A DNA stretch of 17,315 nt from an uncultured Eubacterium sp. (GCA_910580075.1 CAJTVR010000095.1:1-17315), one strand, 5' to 3'. Shown: positions 7,781 through 15,289, counted from the stretch's first letter. A program made the numbers and translations. The notes: generated from the letters alone by a model not told the origin.

Positions 7781-8230
7781 TTATATTTTTTTCAATTCAG
7801 CTAAAATTTTCTTTAGAATTTCGGGCATTTCTCCTCCCATCCTGCCCGCATTTTCAAGTATAGATAACAATTCATTAACAATCAGCCACGCAACTACCAA
7901 TAAACCAAACATTGTATTCGTCGGAAAATTTATTCCTATTTCATTTGCAAGATTATATATAAGATAATCTGATACAACCGAAACCAGAATAATAAAAATA
8001 TATCCAACTTTTTTATAGATCCCAACCAGGCTCTTTTTACTGCTCCACCCATAGTTTTTGTCAAACAGATGTTCCAATGACTCCTTTTTAGCAGCCAGCA
8101 TCCCTGAAATATAATCTGCCGCCATCAAGACAAACAACAATATGATACTTGGAAATAGCAGCCCTAACCTGTCACTTATCCAGGCAGTTGTTAATAATGT
8201 AGCCGCTTTTTCCCAAACTCTTTTCTCCAT
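7781..8230 (-). CDS. Holin, phage_holin_4 / TcdE-like
   Basis: 149 residues from ATG 8230; AGGTGA lies 6 bases upstream, whereas the in-frame ATG at 8236 directly abuts it. Three hydrophobic segments (about 16-40, 70-95, 105-125) with a charged K-rich C-terminus and the conserved ADYISGMLAAKK motif typical of the toxin-secretion/phage-lysis holin group. In phages these make pores that release endolysin; TcdE lets C. difficile toxins lacking signal peptides out. It follows the sigma gene after 63 bases with no TTTACA-type promoter of its own, so the two are probably cotranscribed. Three signal-less hydrolases encoded nearby are its natural passengers. There is no phage structural gene in view. 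Confidence 0.9.
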   Translation of the reverse strand: MEKRVWEKAATLLTTAWISDRLGLLFPSIILLFVLMAADYISGMLAAKKESLEHLFDKNYGWSSKKSLVGIYKKVGYIFIILVSVVSDYLIYNLANEIGINFPTNTMFGLLVVAWLIVNELLSILENAGRMGGEMPEILKKILAELKKI

Positions 8231-8293
8231 AATCATTCACCTCTGTCACTCTACAATGAAATAAAATGAAATTTCTGCAAAACAAAACTCTCC

Positions 8294-8851
8294 CTATTCC
8301 AATTCCTGCCCACTGTTATCAAAATATTCAGCTTTTAGAAGAGAATAAAACTCTTTCCTAAGCCGGTGAATATACTGTCTTGACATACTATGTTTCAGTG
8401 CAATATCTACATCTGACATATTCCCTATAAGTATCTCTTCAAAAATTTCTTTTTTGATCCCACAGTATTTTTGAGCAAAATTTTTCATATCCTGAATAAA
8501 AATCATTTCATTAAAATGTTCGTCTTTATACAGAATACTGGTGAATACCTCATCTTCTAATGCCTGTTCATTATCATTTTTCTTTCTGCTCCTTCTGTAT
8601 AATTCCATATATTTGTTATTTAAAGCATTGTTCAGATATGTAATGCATTTTCCTTCTTCATCAAAATATTCTATTTTGATAATCGCTTCCCACAAAGCAG
8701 CCATCAACTCAACGTAAACATCATCCTTTTCATCTTTATAAAGACGACTGATATATTTTTTCATTGACGGCATCATTTTATCTACAACATTTGAAAAAAA
8801 GCTGCTATTTCCTTTCTCAATTTCTCTGATATACGTTACAATTTCTCCCAT
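8294..8851 (-). CDS. TcdR/UviA-like small sigma factor
   Basis: 185 residues from ATG 8851 with GGAGGG 7 bases upstream; the longer frame to 8908 would run through the promoter and is rejected. The layout matches small extracytoplasmic-like sigma factors of the TcdR/BotR/TetR/UviA group, which are also about 180 residues: a helical region 2 (about 25-90, ending ALNNKYMELYRRSRKK), an acidic linker, and a C-terminal region 4 helix-turn-helix (about 130-172, MSDVDIALKHSMSRQYIHRLRKEF). Those proteins direct RNA polymerase to toxin or bacteriocin genes and often their own (established). Supporting this, TTTACA-N16-CTTTTTA precedes this gene and three hydrolase genes. An additional BlaI-type operator/promoter lies at 9000. 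Family placement is from memory of the architecture. Confidence 0.75.
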   Translation of the reverse strand: MGEIVTYIREIEKGNSSFFSNVVDKMMPSMKKYISRLYKDEKDDVYVELMAALWEAIIKIEYFDEEGKCITYLNNALNNKYMELYRRSRKKNDNEQALEDEVFTSILYKDEHFNEMIFIQDMKNFAQKYCGIKKEIFEEILIGNMSDVDIALKHSMSRQYIHRLRKEFYSLLKAEYFDNSGQELE

Positions 8852-8871
8852 AATTCTTCCCTCCTGCAAAC

Positions 8872-8901
8872 GTAAAAAGAAGAAATAACGGCAAATGTAA
8901 A
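8872..8901 (-). promoter_or_regulatory. Autogenous TcdR-class promoter of the sigma gene
   Basis: Minus strand TTTACA (8896-8901), 16 bases, CTTTTTAC (8872-8879). The same pattern with the same spacing precedes all three hydrolase genes. The start point would be just before the ribosome site, giving a very short leader. Self-activation is known for TcdR. Confidence 0.75.
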
Positions 8902-8999
8902 CTTCCATATCGAAAAATTTCTAGCTGTATGATGTTGTAATAAAATGCTGTCAAATCATAAATATACTACATTTATATAATAATATTATTTAGTATTAT

Positions 9000-9017
9000 A
9001 TTATACAATATGATAAC
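9000..9017 (-). promoter_or_regulatory. BlaI-type operator with -10 box upstream of the sigma gene
   Basis: Minus strand GTTATCA-TAT-TGTATAAT. It matches the 18-base motif found in three other promoters of the island. The TATAAT (9000-9005) can act as -10, but the -35 (TTAAAA at 17 bases) is poor. It would tie the first round of sigma expression to the repressor. Confidence 0.55.
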
Positions 9018-9088
9018 AATATTTTAATTACTATTACACTGCTTTTAAATATTTGTGCCAGCAAATGCTCACGTTTTTACAAATAAGA

Positions 9089-9118
9089 TTGACAATTTAT
9101 ATTATCATATTGTATAAT
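9089..9118 (+). promoter_or_regulatory. Sigma-A promoter with BlaI-type operator, lipoprotein 1
   Basis: TTGACA (9089-9094), 18 bases, TATAAT (9113-9118). The operator ATTATCA-TAT-TGTATAAT occupies 9101-9118, covering spacer and -10. It is divergent from the sigma-gene operator 84 bases away. Confidence 0.7.
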
Positions 9119-9218
9119 ATAATTCAGAAAGATAATTCATGCTATGGGCCAGCACACAAAATTGCACTTGAAAACAGATGATTTTTACTTCAAAATAAAA
9201 GTACAGCAAGGAGGATTT

Positions 9219-9815
9219 ATGAAAAGCAGAAAGACAAGACTATTCATTTTGGCTGTCATTCTTATGATGGCATTTGCCGGATGTAGGGAATACGCCACAC
9301 CCATTTCAAATAGCAAAAATATAGAAACCACAGTCCAGGCAAAAGATCACGGTGCTGATATCGAATCATTTTTTATCAGCTGGAACGGGACGGTGCAAAA
9401 ATTTGACAGATCAGCCGGGACTATCACTGGCATCCTGTCAGACATTGCCTCATTAGCATGGATTGCCCCCCCCAGGGGAGGAGATGGTTTTAACACTACA
9501 CCCACAGAAATAAAAGAATCGGACAGCCCTTATATTCTTGAAAGCAGCCTGGCATTAACAGCAGAAGACAGCGCAGGCCCGGCTGAATACCAGAACATCT
9601 GGGTACGGATTATCCGCAGTAAAACAGTAAAAGCAGAACCTGGAACCACCATGCCAGGCGGCAAGGACCTATTCATTTACAAACAAAATAAAACCGCTTT
9701 TCTGGCAATACAGTCTGAAGATTTAGAAACATGGACCGTTTGGGAACTTCCCAAGTACGGTGAATGGCTGGACAAAGAAATACAGATATTTATGCGTATG
9801 GCAACAGGATTATAA
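9219..9815 (+). CDS. Lipoprotein of unknown function (candidate immunity protein 1)
   Basis: 198 residues from ATG 9219, with AAGGAGG 4 bases upstream; the earlier ATG at 9144 lacks a ribosome site. N-terminus has basic KSRKTR, a hydrophobic stretch and lipobox MAFAGC with C22, so it should be cleaved by signal peptidase II and anchored outside the membrane. The mature part (about 177 residues) has aromatic and acidic surface character and no recognised domain. It sits between the BlaI-type promoter and the signal-less glucosaminidase. Position and anchoring suggest either protection of the producer's wall or a sensor role; this is inference. Confidence 0.8.
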   Translation: MKSRKTRLFILAVILMMAFAGCREYATPISNSKNIETTVQAKDHGADIESFFISWNGTVQKFDRSAGTITGILSDIASLAWIAPPRGGDGFNTTPTEIKESDSPYILESSLALTAEDSAGPAEYQNIWVRIIRSKTVKAEPGTTMPGGKDLFIYKQNKTAFLAIQSEDLETWTVWELPKYGEWLDKEIQIFMRMATGL

Positions 9816-9832
9816 ATATTTGTGCAAAGCAG

Positions 9833-9862
9833 TTTACATTTAAACGCTATTTCACTTTCTTA
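9833..9862 (+). promoter_or_regulatory. TcdR-class promoter of the glucosaminidase gene
   Basis: TTTACA (9833-9838), 16 bases, CTTTCTTA (9855-9862). It lies 17 bases after the lipoprotein stop and about 42 bases before the coding start. Confidence 0.75.
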
Positions 9863-9903
9863 CCTATAGACTTGCAAGTCTTCAAAAAAGGAGGAAAGAA
9901 AAA

Positions 9904-10446
9904 ATAGCAAAAACAGCAATACCAGCAACAAGAGTAACCTGTACGGACGGTTCCACAGATTACAAAATCGGGAAAAACCCAAACACAGATACTGATGATA
10001 AGATACAGGCATTTGTAGATGCATTTAAAAGCAGCGCAAAAACGGCCCAAAACACCTGCCACGGCCTGCCTATGAAATTGATTCTGGCTATGTGGGGAGG
10101 TGAATCTGGCTGGGCAACCGGCGATACACAAAAGACGAACCAAAACTGGTCAAATATGATCTATACCAGTGCATCAAACCCTGTAGGAAATATCGGAAGA
10201 GGAACAAACGGCTGGGCAAAATTTGAAGAACGAAAAAAACATGCAAACGCATTTGCATACTTTTTCATCAACAATTCCCGTTATTCCGATCTGATCGCAT
10301 ACTTGAAAAGTACATCTAATCCGAATATAAACACATGTATTTCCTATATTGCCAATGCTAATTACGGCGGTTCTGACCACGAGGCATACGCTAACCTGGT
10401 AAAAAGCTGGGTATCAACACTGACAAGGCACTCTGATATCAGCTAA
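9904..10446 (+). CDS. GH73-like glucosaminidase without signal peptide, apparent ATA start
   Basis: The frame opens after TAA at 9841 and contains no ATG, GTG or TTG before 10072, yet clear protein sequence extends upstream of 10072. AAGGAGG at 9888-9894 is 9 bases before ATA at 9904, which begins (M)AKTAIPATRVTC. So the start is either AUA or a mutated ATG. From 9904 the product is 180 residues: catalytic-type GGESGW with E67, NNSRY at 123-127, and a C-terminal SYIANANYGG...YANLVKSW, the arrangement of FlgJ/GH73 beta-N-acetylglucosaminidases, which cut glycan strands. No signal peptide. If translation began at 10072 the fold would lack its first helix. Driven by the TcdR-class promoter just upstream. 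Confidence 0.7.
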   Translation: MAKTAIPATRVTCTDGSTDYKIGKNPNTDTDDKIQAFVDAFKSSAKTAQNTCHGLPMKLILAMWGGESGWATGDTQKTNQNWSNMIYTSASNPVGNIGRGTNGWAKFEERKKHANAFAYFFINNSRYSDLIAYLKSTSNPNINTCISYIANANYGGSDHEAYANLVKSWVSTLTRHSDIS

Positions 10447-10512
10447 CATATCCTGTCAGAACAGGAACTTCTCTCAGAATATTTTTTATATTCCGACTGG
10501 ATCTAACTAATA

Positions 10513-10556
10513 ACACAGATAAAGGCTGCCAATAACCTGGCAGCCTTTATCTGTGT
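10513..10556 (+). terminator. 19-base perfect hairpin after the glucosaminidase gene
   Basis: Arms 10513-10531 and 10538-10556 (ACACAGATAAAGGCTGCCA and its complement) with a 6-base loop. It starts 67 bases past the stop. There is no clean T run, so it is either a terminator of moderate type or a transcript-stabilising structure. Confidence 0.7.
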
Positions 10557-10862
10557 CTGTTCCTCACAAATATAACACCTGTATACAATCTGTTTCCCTG
10601 CTCAAAACAAACTGACTTAAACACTTCATTCATTTCCTGCAGCTCTACCCAAAAAGATGCTTAACATATATACATTCCGAAGTTTTCCTGAAAAGATATA
10701 TACAAAATTACAGAACATATCTGGTTCGTGGATTTGTCAGCCAGATACAATAGCATTTGAAACACGTCCAAAATTCCAAACACCACAAACAAAATTCCCT
10801 TTCAAAACACATTTATTATACTTAAAATATTGACTCATTTTGCCAATATTTTTTTAGTGTTG
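10557..10862. other. AT-rich intergenic region, no gene seen
   Basis: No frame with a ribosome site on either strand. A minus-strand frame of about 27 codons beginning near 10637 is not convincing. The only clear signal is the promoter that follows. Confidence 0.45.
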
Positions 10863-10892
10863 TTTACAAATTACGATTCATTTTCTTTTTAT
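10863..10892 (+). promoter_or_regulatory. TcdR-class promoter of the SH3-lysozyme gene
   Basis: TTTACA (10863-10868), 16 bases, CTTTTTAT (10885-10892). About 75 bases before the coding start. Confidence 0.75.
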
Positions 10893-10967
10893 ATAACAGA
10901 AGTGTTAAATGATGGCCCGGGACGTCAAAAGATCACTTCAATAAACATAAGAAAGGAATTTATTCGT

Positions 10968-11723
10968 ATGTCTACAAAAGTAAGATATGCTGGTTCTGGC
11001 GGGCTTAATGTCAGAAATGCAGCAGCAGGCACAAAAACATCTACCCTGAACGAAGGCGACTTAATGTATGATATCTCAGGCGTATCCACGGTTACAAAAC
11101 CCTTAAACGGAACATCCTATGTGTGGGTAAAGGTTCATTTTTATAAGTCTGACACTCAGGAAGAAGGAGATGGCTGGGTAACCCAGTCAAATACAAAAAC
11201 AGTATCAACATCAGTACCGGATAAATCCAAGGTATACAGCTCAAATTTACCTCTAAAACAGTATCAGATGCTGACAAACGCCAGATATATTTACAAGTAT
11301 CTAAAAAACCAGAGCTGGACTAAAAACGCTATCTATGCCATTCTTGGAAATATGGAGGCAGAAAGCTACATAAATCCTGGCAAATGGGAGCGTACCAATG
11401 ATACATCAGGCGGATATGGATTAACCCAGTGGACACCAACAACCAAATTAACCGATTGGTTAAACGGAGCCGCAAAAAGTGATATTGACAACCAGCTGAA
11501 AAGAATATTATATGAAGTAAGCCGTAACAATGAACAGTGGGATTCAGCAAAACACAGTCCATCTATGAGCTTTTCCGATTTTACCAGCTCTACAAAAAAC
11601 TGTAAAGAATTAGCCGAATATTTTGTAAGGTGCTATGAAAATCCCAGAAATGTAGAAACTAAAGTGTCAGCGCGAAAGAAAAACGCTGCCAAATGGAAAG
11701 CCATCATTGACTGCTTGTTATAA
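10968..11723 (+). CDS. SH3 domain plus phage-tail-type lysozyme, no signal peptide
   Basis: 251 residues from ATG 10968, with AAAGGA 10 bases upstream; the ATG at 10830 lies before the promoter and is rejected. Residues 1-78 form a bacterial SH3-like wall-binding domain (LNVRNAAAGTKTSTL, YVWVKVHF, GDGWV). Residues about 95-251 match the phage tail lysozyme group (phage_lysozyme2): AIYAILGNMEAESYINPGKWE with candidate catalytic E130/E132, then GGYGLTQWTP, and LAEYFVRCYENP near the end. This enzyme should cut MurNAc-GlcNAc bonds. The N-terminus MSTKVRYAG has no secretion signal, so export needs another route such as the holin. Promoter is of the sigma-dependent class. Confidence 0.85.
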   Translation: MSTKVRYAGSGGLNVRNAAAGTKTSTLNEGDLMYDISGVSTVTKPLNGTSYVWVKVHFYKSDTQEEGDGWVTQSNTKTVSTSVPDKSKVYSSNLPLKQYQMLTNARYIYKYLKNQSWTKNAIYAILGNMEAESYINPGKWERTNDTSGGYGLTQWTPTTKLTDWLNGAAKSDIDNQLKRILYEVSRNNEQWDSAKHSPSMSFSDFTSSTKNCKELAEYFVRCYENPRNVETKVSARKKNAAKWKAIIDCLL

Positions 11724-11785
11724 TTAATACAAAATCATATCATATGCAGGCCGATGCCTGTCACTGTATGATACAAAACCCACAA

Positions 11786-11829
11786 AGCAAAGGCAGGATA
11801 ATTTATAAAATGGATATCCCGCCCTTGCT
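11786..11829 (-). terminator. Hairpin ending the blaI-sensor-LprI operon
   Basis: 15-base arms 11786-11800 and 11815-11829. In the minus-strand RNA the two non-Watson-Crick positions become G-U pairs, so the stem is complete only on that strand, followed by a T-rich tail. It lies about 60 bases after the stop at 11893. Confidence 0.55.
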
Positions 11830-11892
11830 CCTCATGTATTGAAACGGTATTGCACGCAGATGACGGGCTTTAAAACCCCGCATATTCCCCGC

Positions 11893-13056
11893 CTAATCAT
11901 AAAAACGACAGTCATATAAAACATTGGACAGCCTTAAAATCCGCCTGAAAACGATATCCCCATAGGTAAAATACAGTGTTTTGTCTTTAAGCTCACGGAT
12001 GCTTTTCACATGCCGATTTTTCAAGTCTTCTGACATCATCTGCTTTAAGCCTGTTTCCCAGCGCTTCTGATCTTCTTTGAATCTTTTTTTCCGGCTGCCG
12101 GACAGTGCTTTTCTGCACCGCTTATAAGCTGCTCTTAATTCTTTCCTGCACATTTTATAATATTTTTCTGCATCTGCGTTCCGCTCATCCCTGTTTTTCT
12201 CCGTATAATCACCCGTCAGGCCAATCAGTCCAGAGAGGGAATCCAGATAGTCCTGTCTTCCATCCACGGCATCCGCAATTGGAAACGGTGTCTCAAGAGC
12301 CAGTTCTGAAAACCAGTGCATGACTGACGAACCGGAATAAGGATGCCATTCCACATCCGCAGTACGGTCAAATGAATGAAACTCTTTTTCAAAAGTGTTT
12401 TTGCTGACAGGCAGGTCATGTTTATAATAAGACGGATGGAAGAAATATAATCTCTGGTCCATAACAACCGTATCCCCGATAAAATACATTCTGCCTGCTG
12501 AATAATCAGATGCCCCGCCCGAGCTCCTAAAAGAACCGTCTTTTTTTAAACTGTGCATCGTCCGGTATCCCAGAATATTGCCATGCACCTGTCCTTCTTT
12601 ATATCTCAAAACAATAAATCCATAATAATCTTCTACCGCCAGCACAATTTCCAGTATATCATCCCCGTCCAGGTCGACAGCCGCAAATTCTGTAATTACA
12701 AGCGGAATGTTATCAATGCTCATTTCATTTAAACAGCTGTTGTACTCATGCGTCAGGCTGCTGCGCTGATAAGGCATTTTGTCCGTACACACAAAGGCTT
12801 CCCTGTTTAAAAGCACGGACTGGAATGCCTGCACCGCATCGAATGCCGGATTGTCCTGTACCATCCGGCTGCTGGCTTTGTGAAATAAATTCCTGTTTTT
12901 CTCCTGTACACAGGCATCCTGGAAACCTGTATCTGTTTTTGAATTATTTTCATAGCCAAATACATCTGGGACCAGATCCGTTCTACCACCCTGGAGCAAC
13001 ACCCCCATAAACAGGATACTCCCAAAAAGTATGGCTGCTAAACATTTCCTCATCAT
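11893..13056 (-). CDS. Exported protein with LprI-like C-terminal domain
   Basis: 387 residues from ATG 13056 (a second ATG follows at once; GAGGTGA abuts them). Residues 3-22 are a signal peptide or membrane anchor without lipobox. The middle has a DLDGDDILEIVLA calcium-loop-like repeat at about 128-140, as in FG-GAP/VCBS-type proteins. The C-terminus (about 295-345, ADAEKYYKMCRKELRAAYKR and the following KALSG...KRFKEDQKRWE) resembles the LprI/DUF1311 domain, known from a mycobacterial lysozyme inhibitor. It is 48 bases downstream of the sensor gene and probably in its operon. In a locus with two glycan-cutting enzymes, an exported lysozyme-inhibitor-like protein is a natural immunity candidate. 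Function is inference; the domain match is by eye. Confidence 0.65.
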   Translation of the reverse strand: MMRKCLAAILFGSILFMGVLLQGGRTDLVPDVFGYENNSKTDTGFQDACVQEKNRNLFHKASSRMVQDNPAFDAVQAFQSVLLNREAFVCTDKMPYQRSSLTHEYNSCLNEMSIDNIPLVITEFAAVDLDGDDILEIVLAVEDYYGFIVLRYKEGQVHGNILGYRTMHSLKKDGSFRSSGGASDYSAGRMYFIGDTVVMDQRLYFFHPSYYKHDLPVSKNTFEKEFHSFDRTADVEWHPYSGSSVMHWFSELALETPFPIADAVDGRQDYLDSLSGLIGLTGDYTEKNRDERNADAEKYYKMCRKELRAAYKRCRKALSGSRKKRFKEDQKRWETGLKQMMSEDLKNRHVKSIRELKDKTLYFTYGDIVFRRILRLSNVLYDCRFYD

Positions 13057-13104
13057 TCACCTCATTTTCATTTACCAGAACAAACATTTGCCCTGAAAGC
13101 CGGT

Positions 13105-13899
13105 TCAGTCCGGCTGTCCTGGCTTTTTATAATCGTAACTGTTTTCCATCATGCTGTAGCAGTAACCATCCCTGTAAAAATTTTCTATCACTTGCATATC
13201 CTCAATCAGCCACCCGTTTTCACAATAAGACGCATCAATACATTTTTTCCGTTCCGGTTCATCCGTATTCACGATAAAACGCAGTAATGTCCTGCCATCC
13301 TTTTCAAACATGGTTGCGCCGGTAATCAGGCAGCCTCCGTCCCGCCAGCATTCCCTCTCAAAATTGTCAGGCTGCTCCAAAAAAATGGATGGGTTTTCCA
13401 CAAAGCAGGATGGATATTCTTCCCAGTCCCCATCCATAAAACGCAGAAGGACTATCTCTGCGGGGCCGTCAACGCTTACCAGCATAACATCTGCAGCGCC
13501 ATCTCCTGACAGGTCGCCACATACAAGGTAGGAAGTATACCTGCCTGGATAATTCCTGGCCGCAGTGTCAGCCCCGTCTATCTGTGCCACAACCTGCGTA
13601 AAAGCTGTATCGCCGTTTCTGATATCATATACCCTTGCCCTGTCTTCATCCCCATCCCCGTCAAGGTCAGTCCTTACCTCGATCCCATAATCGATTGGAA
13701 ATGGTTCTTTTTCAACTTCTTTGATGTGTACCATTCCCCCGCACAGGACGCAGAGGCAGAAAGCTGCCGCTGCCACAGGCGCACGCCTGCTGCTTTTGCA
13801 GCCGCCTATGATATTTGCAAACCTCATCTTTAGCTGGAATACGCCTGATGCACACCCGGCAAAAAAAGCGGCCCCCGTTTCCCGTCCCCTTGTATACAC
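13105..13899 (-). CDS. C-terminal sensor half of the M56 protein, in shifted frame
   Basis: This frame opens at a GTG (13899) that lacks a good ribosome site and sits inside the M56 gene. Its first 50 residues (FQLKMRFANIIGGCKSSRR, then a hydrophobic segment AAAAFCLCVLCGG) are what should follow the protease domain: the last cytoplasmic helix and a membrane span. After the span comes about 210 residues of extracellular domain with DLDGDGDED and DLSGDGAAD loops, which look like calcium-binding FG-GAP/VCBS loops, and several cysteine pairs. It is not a penicillin-binding-type sensor. With a -1 shift at T7 (13861-13867) it fuses to the upstream half to make about 540 residues, close to BlaR1 length. 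Confidence 0.7.
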   Translation of the reverse strand: MYTRGRETGAAFFAGCASGVFQLKMRFANIIGGCKSSRRAPVAAAAFCLCVLCGGMVHIKEVEKEPFPIDYGIEVRTDLDGDGDEDRARVYDIRNGDTAFTQVVAQIDGADTAARNYPGRYTSYLVCGDLSGDGAADVMLVSVDGPAEIVLLRFMDGDWEEYPSCFVENPSIFLEQPDNFERECWRDGGCLITGATMFEKDGRTLLRFIVNTDEPERKKCIDASYCENGWLIEDMQVIENFYRDGYCYSMMENSYDYKKPGQPD

Positions 13900-14726
13900 G
13901 CCAGAATTACCTCAATGTATCCTTTCCTCTCTTCCATAGCCATTCCCCTTATGACTTCGTTATCGCAGGCTATTTCTACATCGGTTTCCGCCAAAAAACG
14001 CATCAGCCATACAGCAGGATTAAACCAGTGCAATGCATTTGCCACTGTCAGCAGTAATTTATACCACATATCTTTTTTTGCATAGTGGACCAGCTCATGC
14101 CTTACAATGCAAGAAAAATCCTCCCCAGCATTGATTCTTTCCGGGAGCGCCAGGCACGGATGCAGGAAACCTGTCAGAAACGGCGCCCCCGCACTCCCCG
14201 GACAGATTTTCAGCTCCGGAACCCTTTTTAACCCCATCTCCTGCGCTGTCCGCATATGTATTTCCAATAACTCTCCGCTGCCTGCCATGCACCGTTTTGT
14301 GACCTTTCTGCGCAGGGCCGTATAACAGGCTGCATGGTATGCCAGGAATACTGCTGTTCCAGCCATCCAGATACATAAAAGCCCCCTTCCTATATCAAAT
14401 TTTCTTTTTCTTGTGCCTGCCGCGCTTTTTTTGTGGCCTGCTGCACCGGTTTTGGCCTCCTGTCCTGTTTCTTTCTTCCTGGATGCCGCATTTTTTATGC
14501 TTCCGCTTTGCTTCCCTGCATAGGAAACCGTCCTTAACTCCATCTGCACGGCATGAGGAAAAACCAAGATGCTTACAGGAAACAAAAGCCGGGCAGCTAA
14601 AAACAGCCAGGCGGCTTTCTGGCAACTGCCCAGGAATTTCCCGCCAGAAACCACAGACAGCATAAACAGTACAAGAACCACAATGCCTACAGACAGCGAT
14701 GTTTCCAAAAGCCCCGTCAAAACCAT
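13830..14726 (-). CDS. M56 (BlaR1-type) membrane metallopeptidase, N-terminal part
   Basis: 298 residues from ATG 14726, one base after the BlaI stop, with AGGGG 8 bases upstream; the longer frame to 14948 overlaps blaI and is rejected. Membrane segments at about 5-25, 38-57 and 115-135. Zinc protease motif HELVHY at 210-215 and E251 in DVEIACDNEVI, followed by a membrane-flanking region: all catalytic ligands are present. In BlaR1/MecR1, ligand binding outside activates this protease and leads to loss of BlaI/MecI (established). The frame ends early with a non-homologous tail (LPGVHQAYSS) because of the shift at T7. Operon: blaI, this gene, its C-terminal half, LprI-like gene. Confidence 0.85.
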   Translation of the reverse strand: MVLTGLLETSLSVGIVVLVLFMLSVVSGGKFLGSCQKAAWLFLAARLLFPVSILVFPHAVQMELRTVSYAGKQSGSIKNAASRKKETGQEAKTGAAGHKKSAAGTRKRKFDIGRGLLCIWMAGTAVFLAYHAACYTALRRKVTKRCMAGSGELLEIHMRTAQEMGLKRVPELKICPGSAGAPFLTGFLHPCLALPERINAGEDFSCIVRHELVHYAKKDMWYKLLLTVANALHWFNPAVWLMRFLAETDVEIACDNEVIRGMAMEERKGYIEVILACIQGDGKRGPLFLPGVHQAYSS

Positions 14727-14727
14727 A

Positions 14728-15108
14728 TCAATTTCCCCTGCCTTCCTCCAGTTTCTCAAGGTATTCCCGAAGCCCCCTGATGTCATCCGCGGAAATACTG
14801 TTGCCATCATACAGCCCTGAGACCAGCTTCTGTATAGAATTATCATACAGCTTTTCAAGAAAGCTCCGGCTTTGTGCCAGTTTATACTCAGCTTCCCCAA
14901 CCAGTGCCGAATAATAATTCGTGCGTGTTGTCCTGTCACAATACACAAACCCTTTTTTTGCCAGCCTCGCGAGTGCGGTCATAATGCTTGACAGCCTCCA
15001 GTCCTTAATGCCTGCCAGCCCTTCCAGGATCTGGTTGGACGTGAGCGGCCCGCTATGGCTCCAGAGTACTTTCATAATTTCCAGTTCAGCATCGCCTAGT
15101 TTTTTCAT
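14728..15108 (-). CDS. BlaI/MecI/CopY-family repressor
   Basis: 126 residues from ATG 15108, with GGAG 8 bases upstream; ATG 15117 overlaps that site. Winged-helix N-terminus (LGDAELEIMKVLWSHSGPLTSNQI, WRLSSIMTALARLAKKGFVYCDR, NYYSALV) is the family signature, with a C-terminal dimerisation helix region. Such repressors are dimers that bind dyads over promoters and are inactivated by the partner M56 protease. Its promoter carries the ATTATCA-N3-TGTATAAT motif, shared with three other promoters in the window, so it probably represses itself and those genes. It directly precedes the M56 gene, a standard blaI-blaR1 arrangement, but no beta-lactamase gene is present. Confidence 0.92.
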   Translation of the reverse strand: MKKLGDAELEIMKVLWSHSGPLTSNQILEGLAGIKDWRLSSIMTALARLAKKGFVYCDRTTRTNYYSALVGEAEYKLAQSRSFLEKLYDNSIQKLVSGLYDGNSISADDIRGLREYLEKLEEGRGN

Positions 15109-15149
15109 ATACAGCATCTCCTTTTCTATTTGTTCTTCACTTATCTATC

Positions 15150-15178
15150 ATTATACAGTGTGATAATCTACTTGTCAA
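15150..15178 (-). promoter_or_regulatory. Promoter and operator of the blaI operon
   Basis: Minus strand TTGACA (15173-15178), 17 bases, TATAAT (15150-15155). ATTATCA-CAC-TGTATAAT at 15150-15167 overlaps the -10 box. Divergent from the lipoprotein 2 promoter. Confidence 0.75.
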
Positions 15179-15260
15179 TCAATCCGGCCTTCCACTTTAA
15201 AGCCGGTTACTGGCCTATGCCTGTTATATTCCAATTGCCAGAATCGTAGAGATTATGGCA

Positions 15261-15289
15261 TTGACATCTTCATTATCATTTTGTATAAT
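15261..15289 (+). promoter_or_regulatory. Promoter and operator of lipoprotein 2
   Basis: TTGACA (15261-15266), 17 bases, TATAAT (15284-15289), with ATTATCA-TTT-TGTATAAT at 15272-15289. Same layout as the blaI and lipoprotein 1 promoters. Confidence 0.75.

Noticed and set aside
8852..8908. Longer sigma-factor start at 8908
   Set aside because: The extension is translated from the TTTACA promoter itself, and ATG 8851 has a proper GGAGGG site.
13830..15108. Beta-lactam resistance operon
   Set aside because: The repressor and protease match in type, but there is no beta-lactamase or PBP gene and the outer sensor domain lacks the penicillin-binding motifs.
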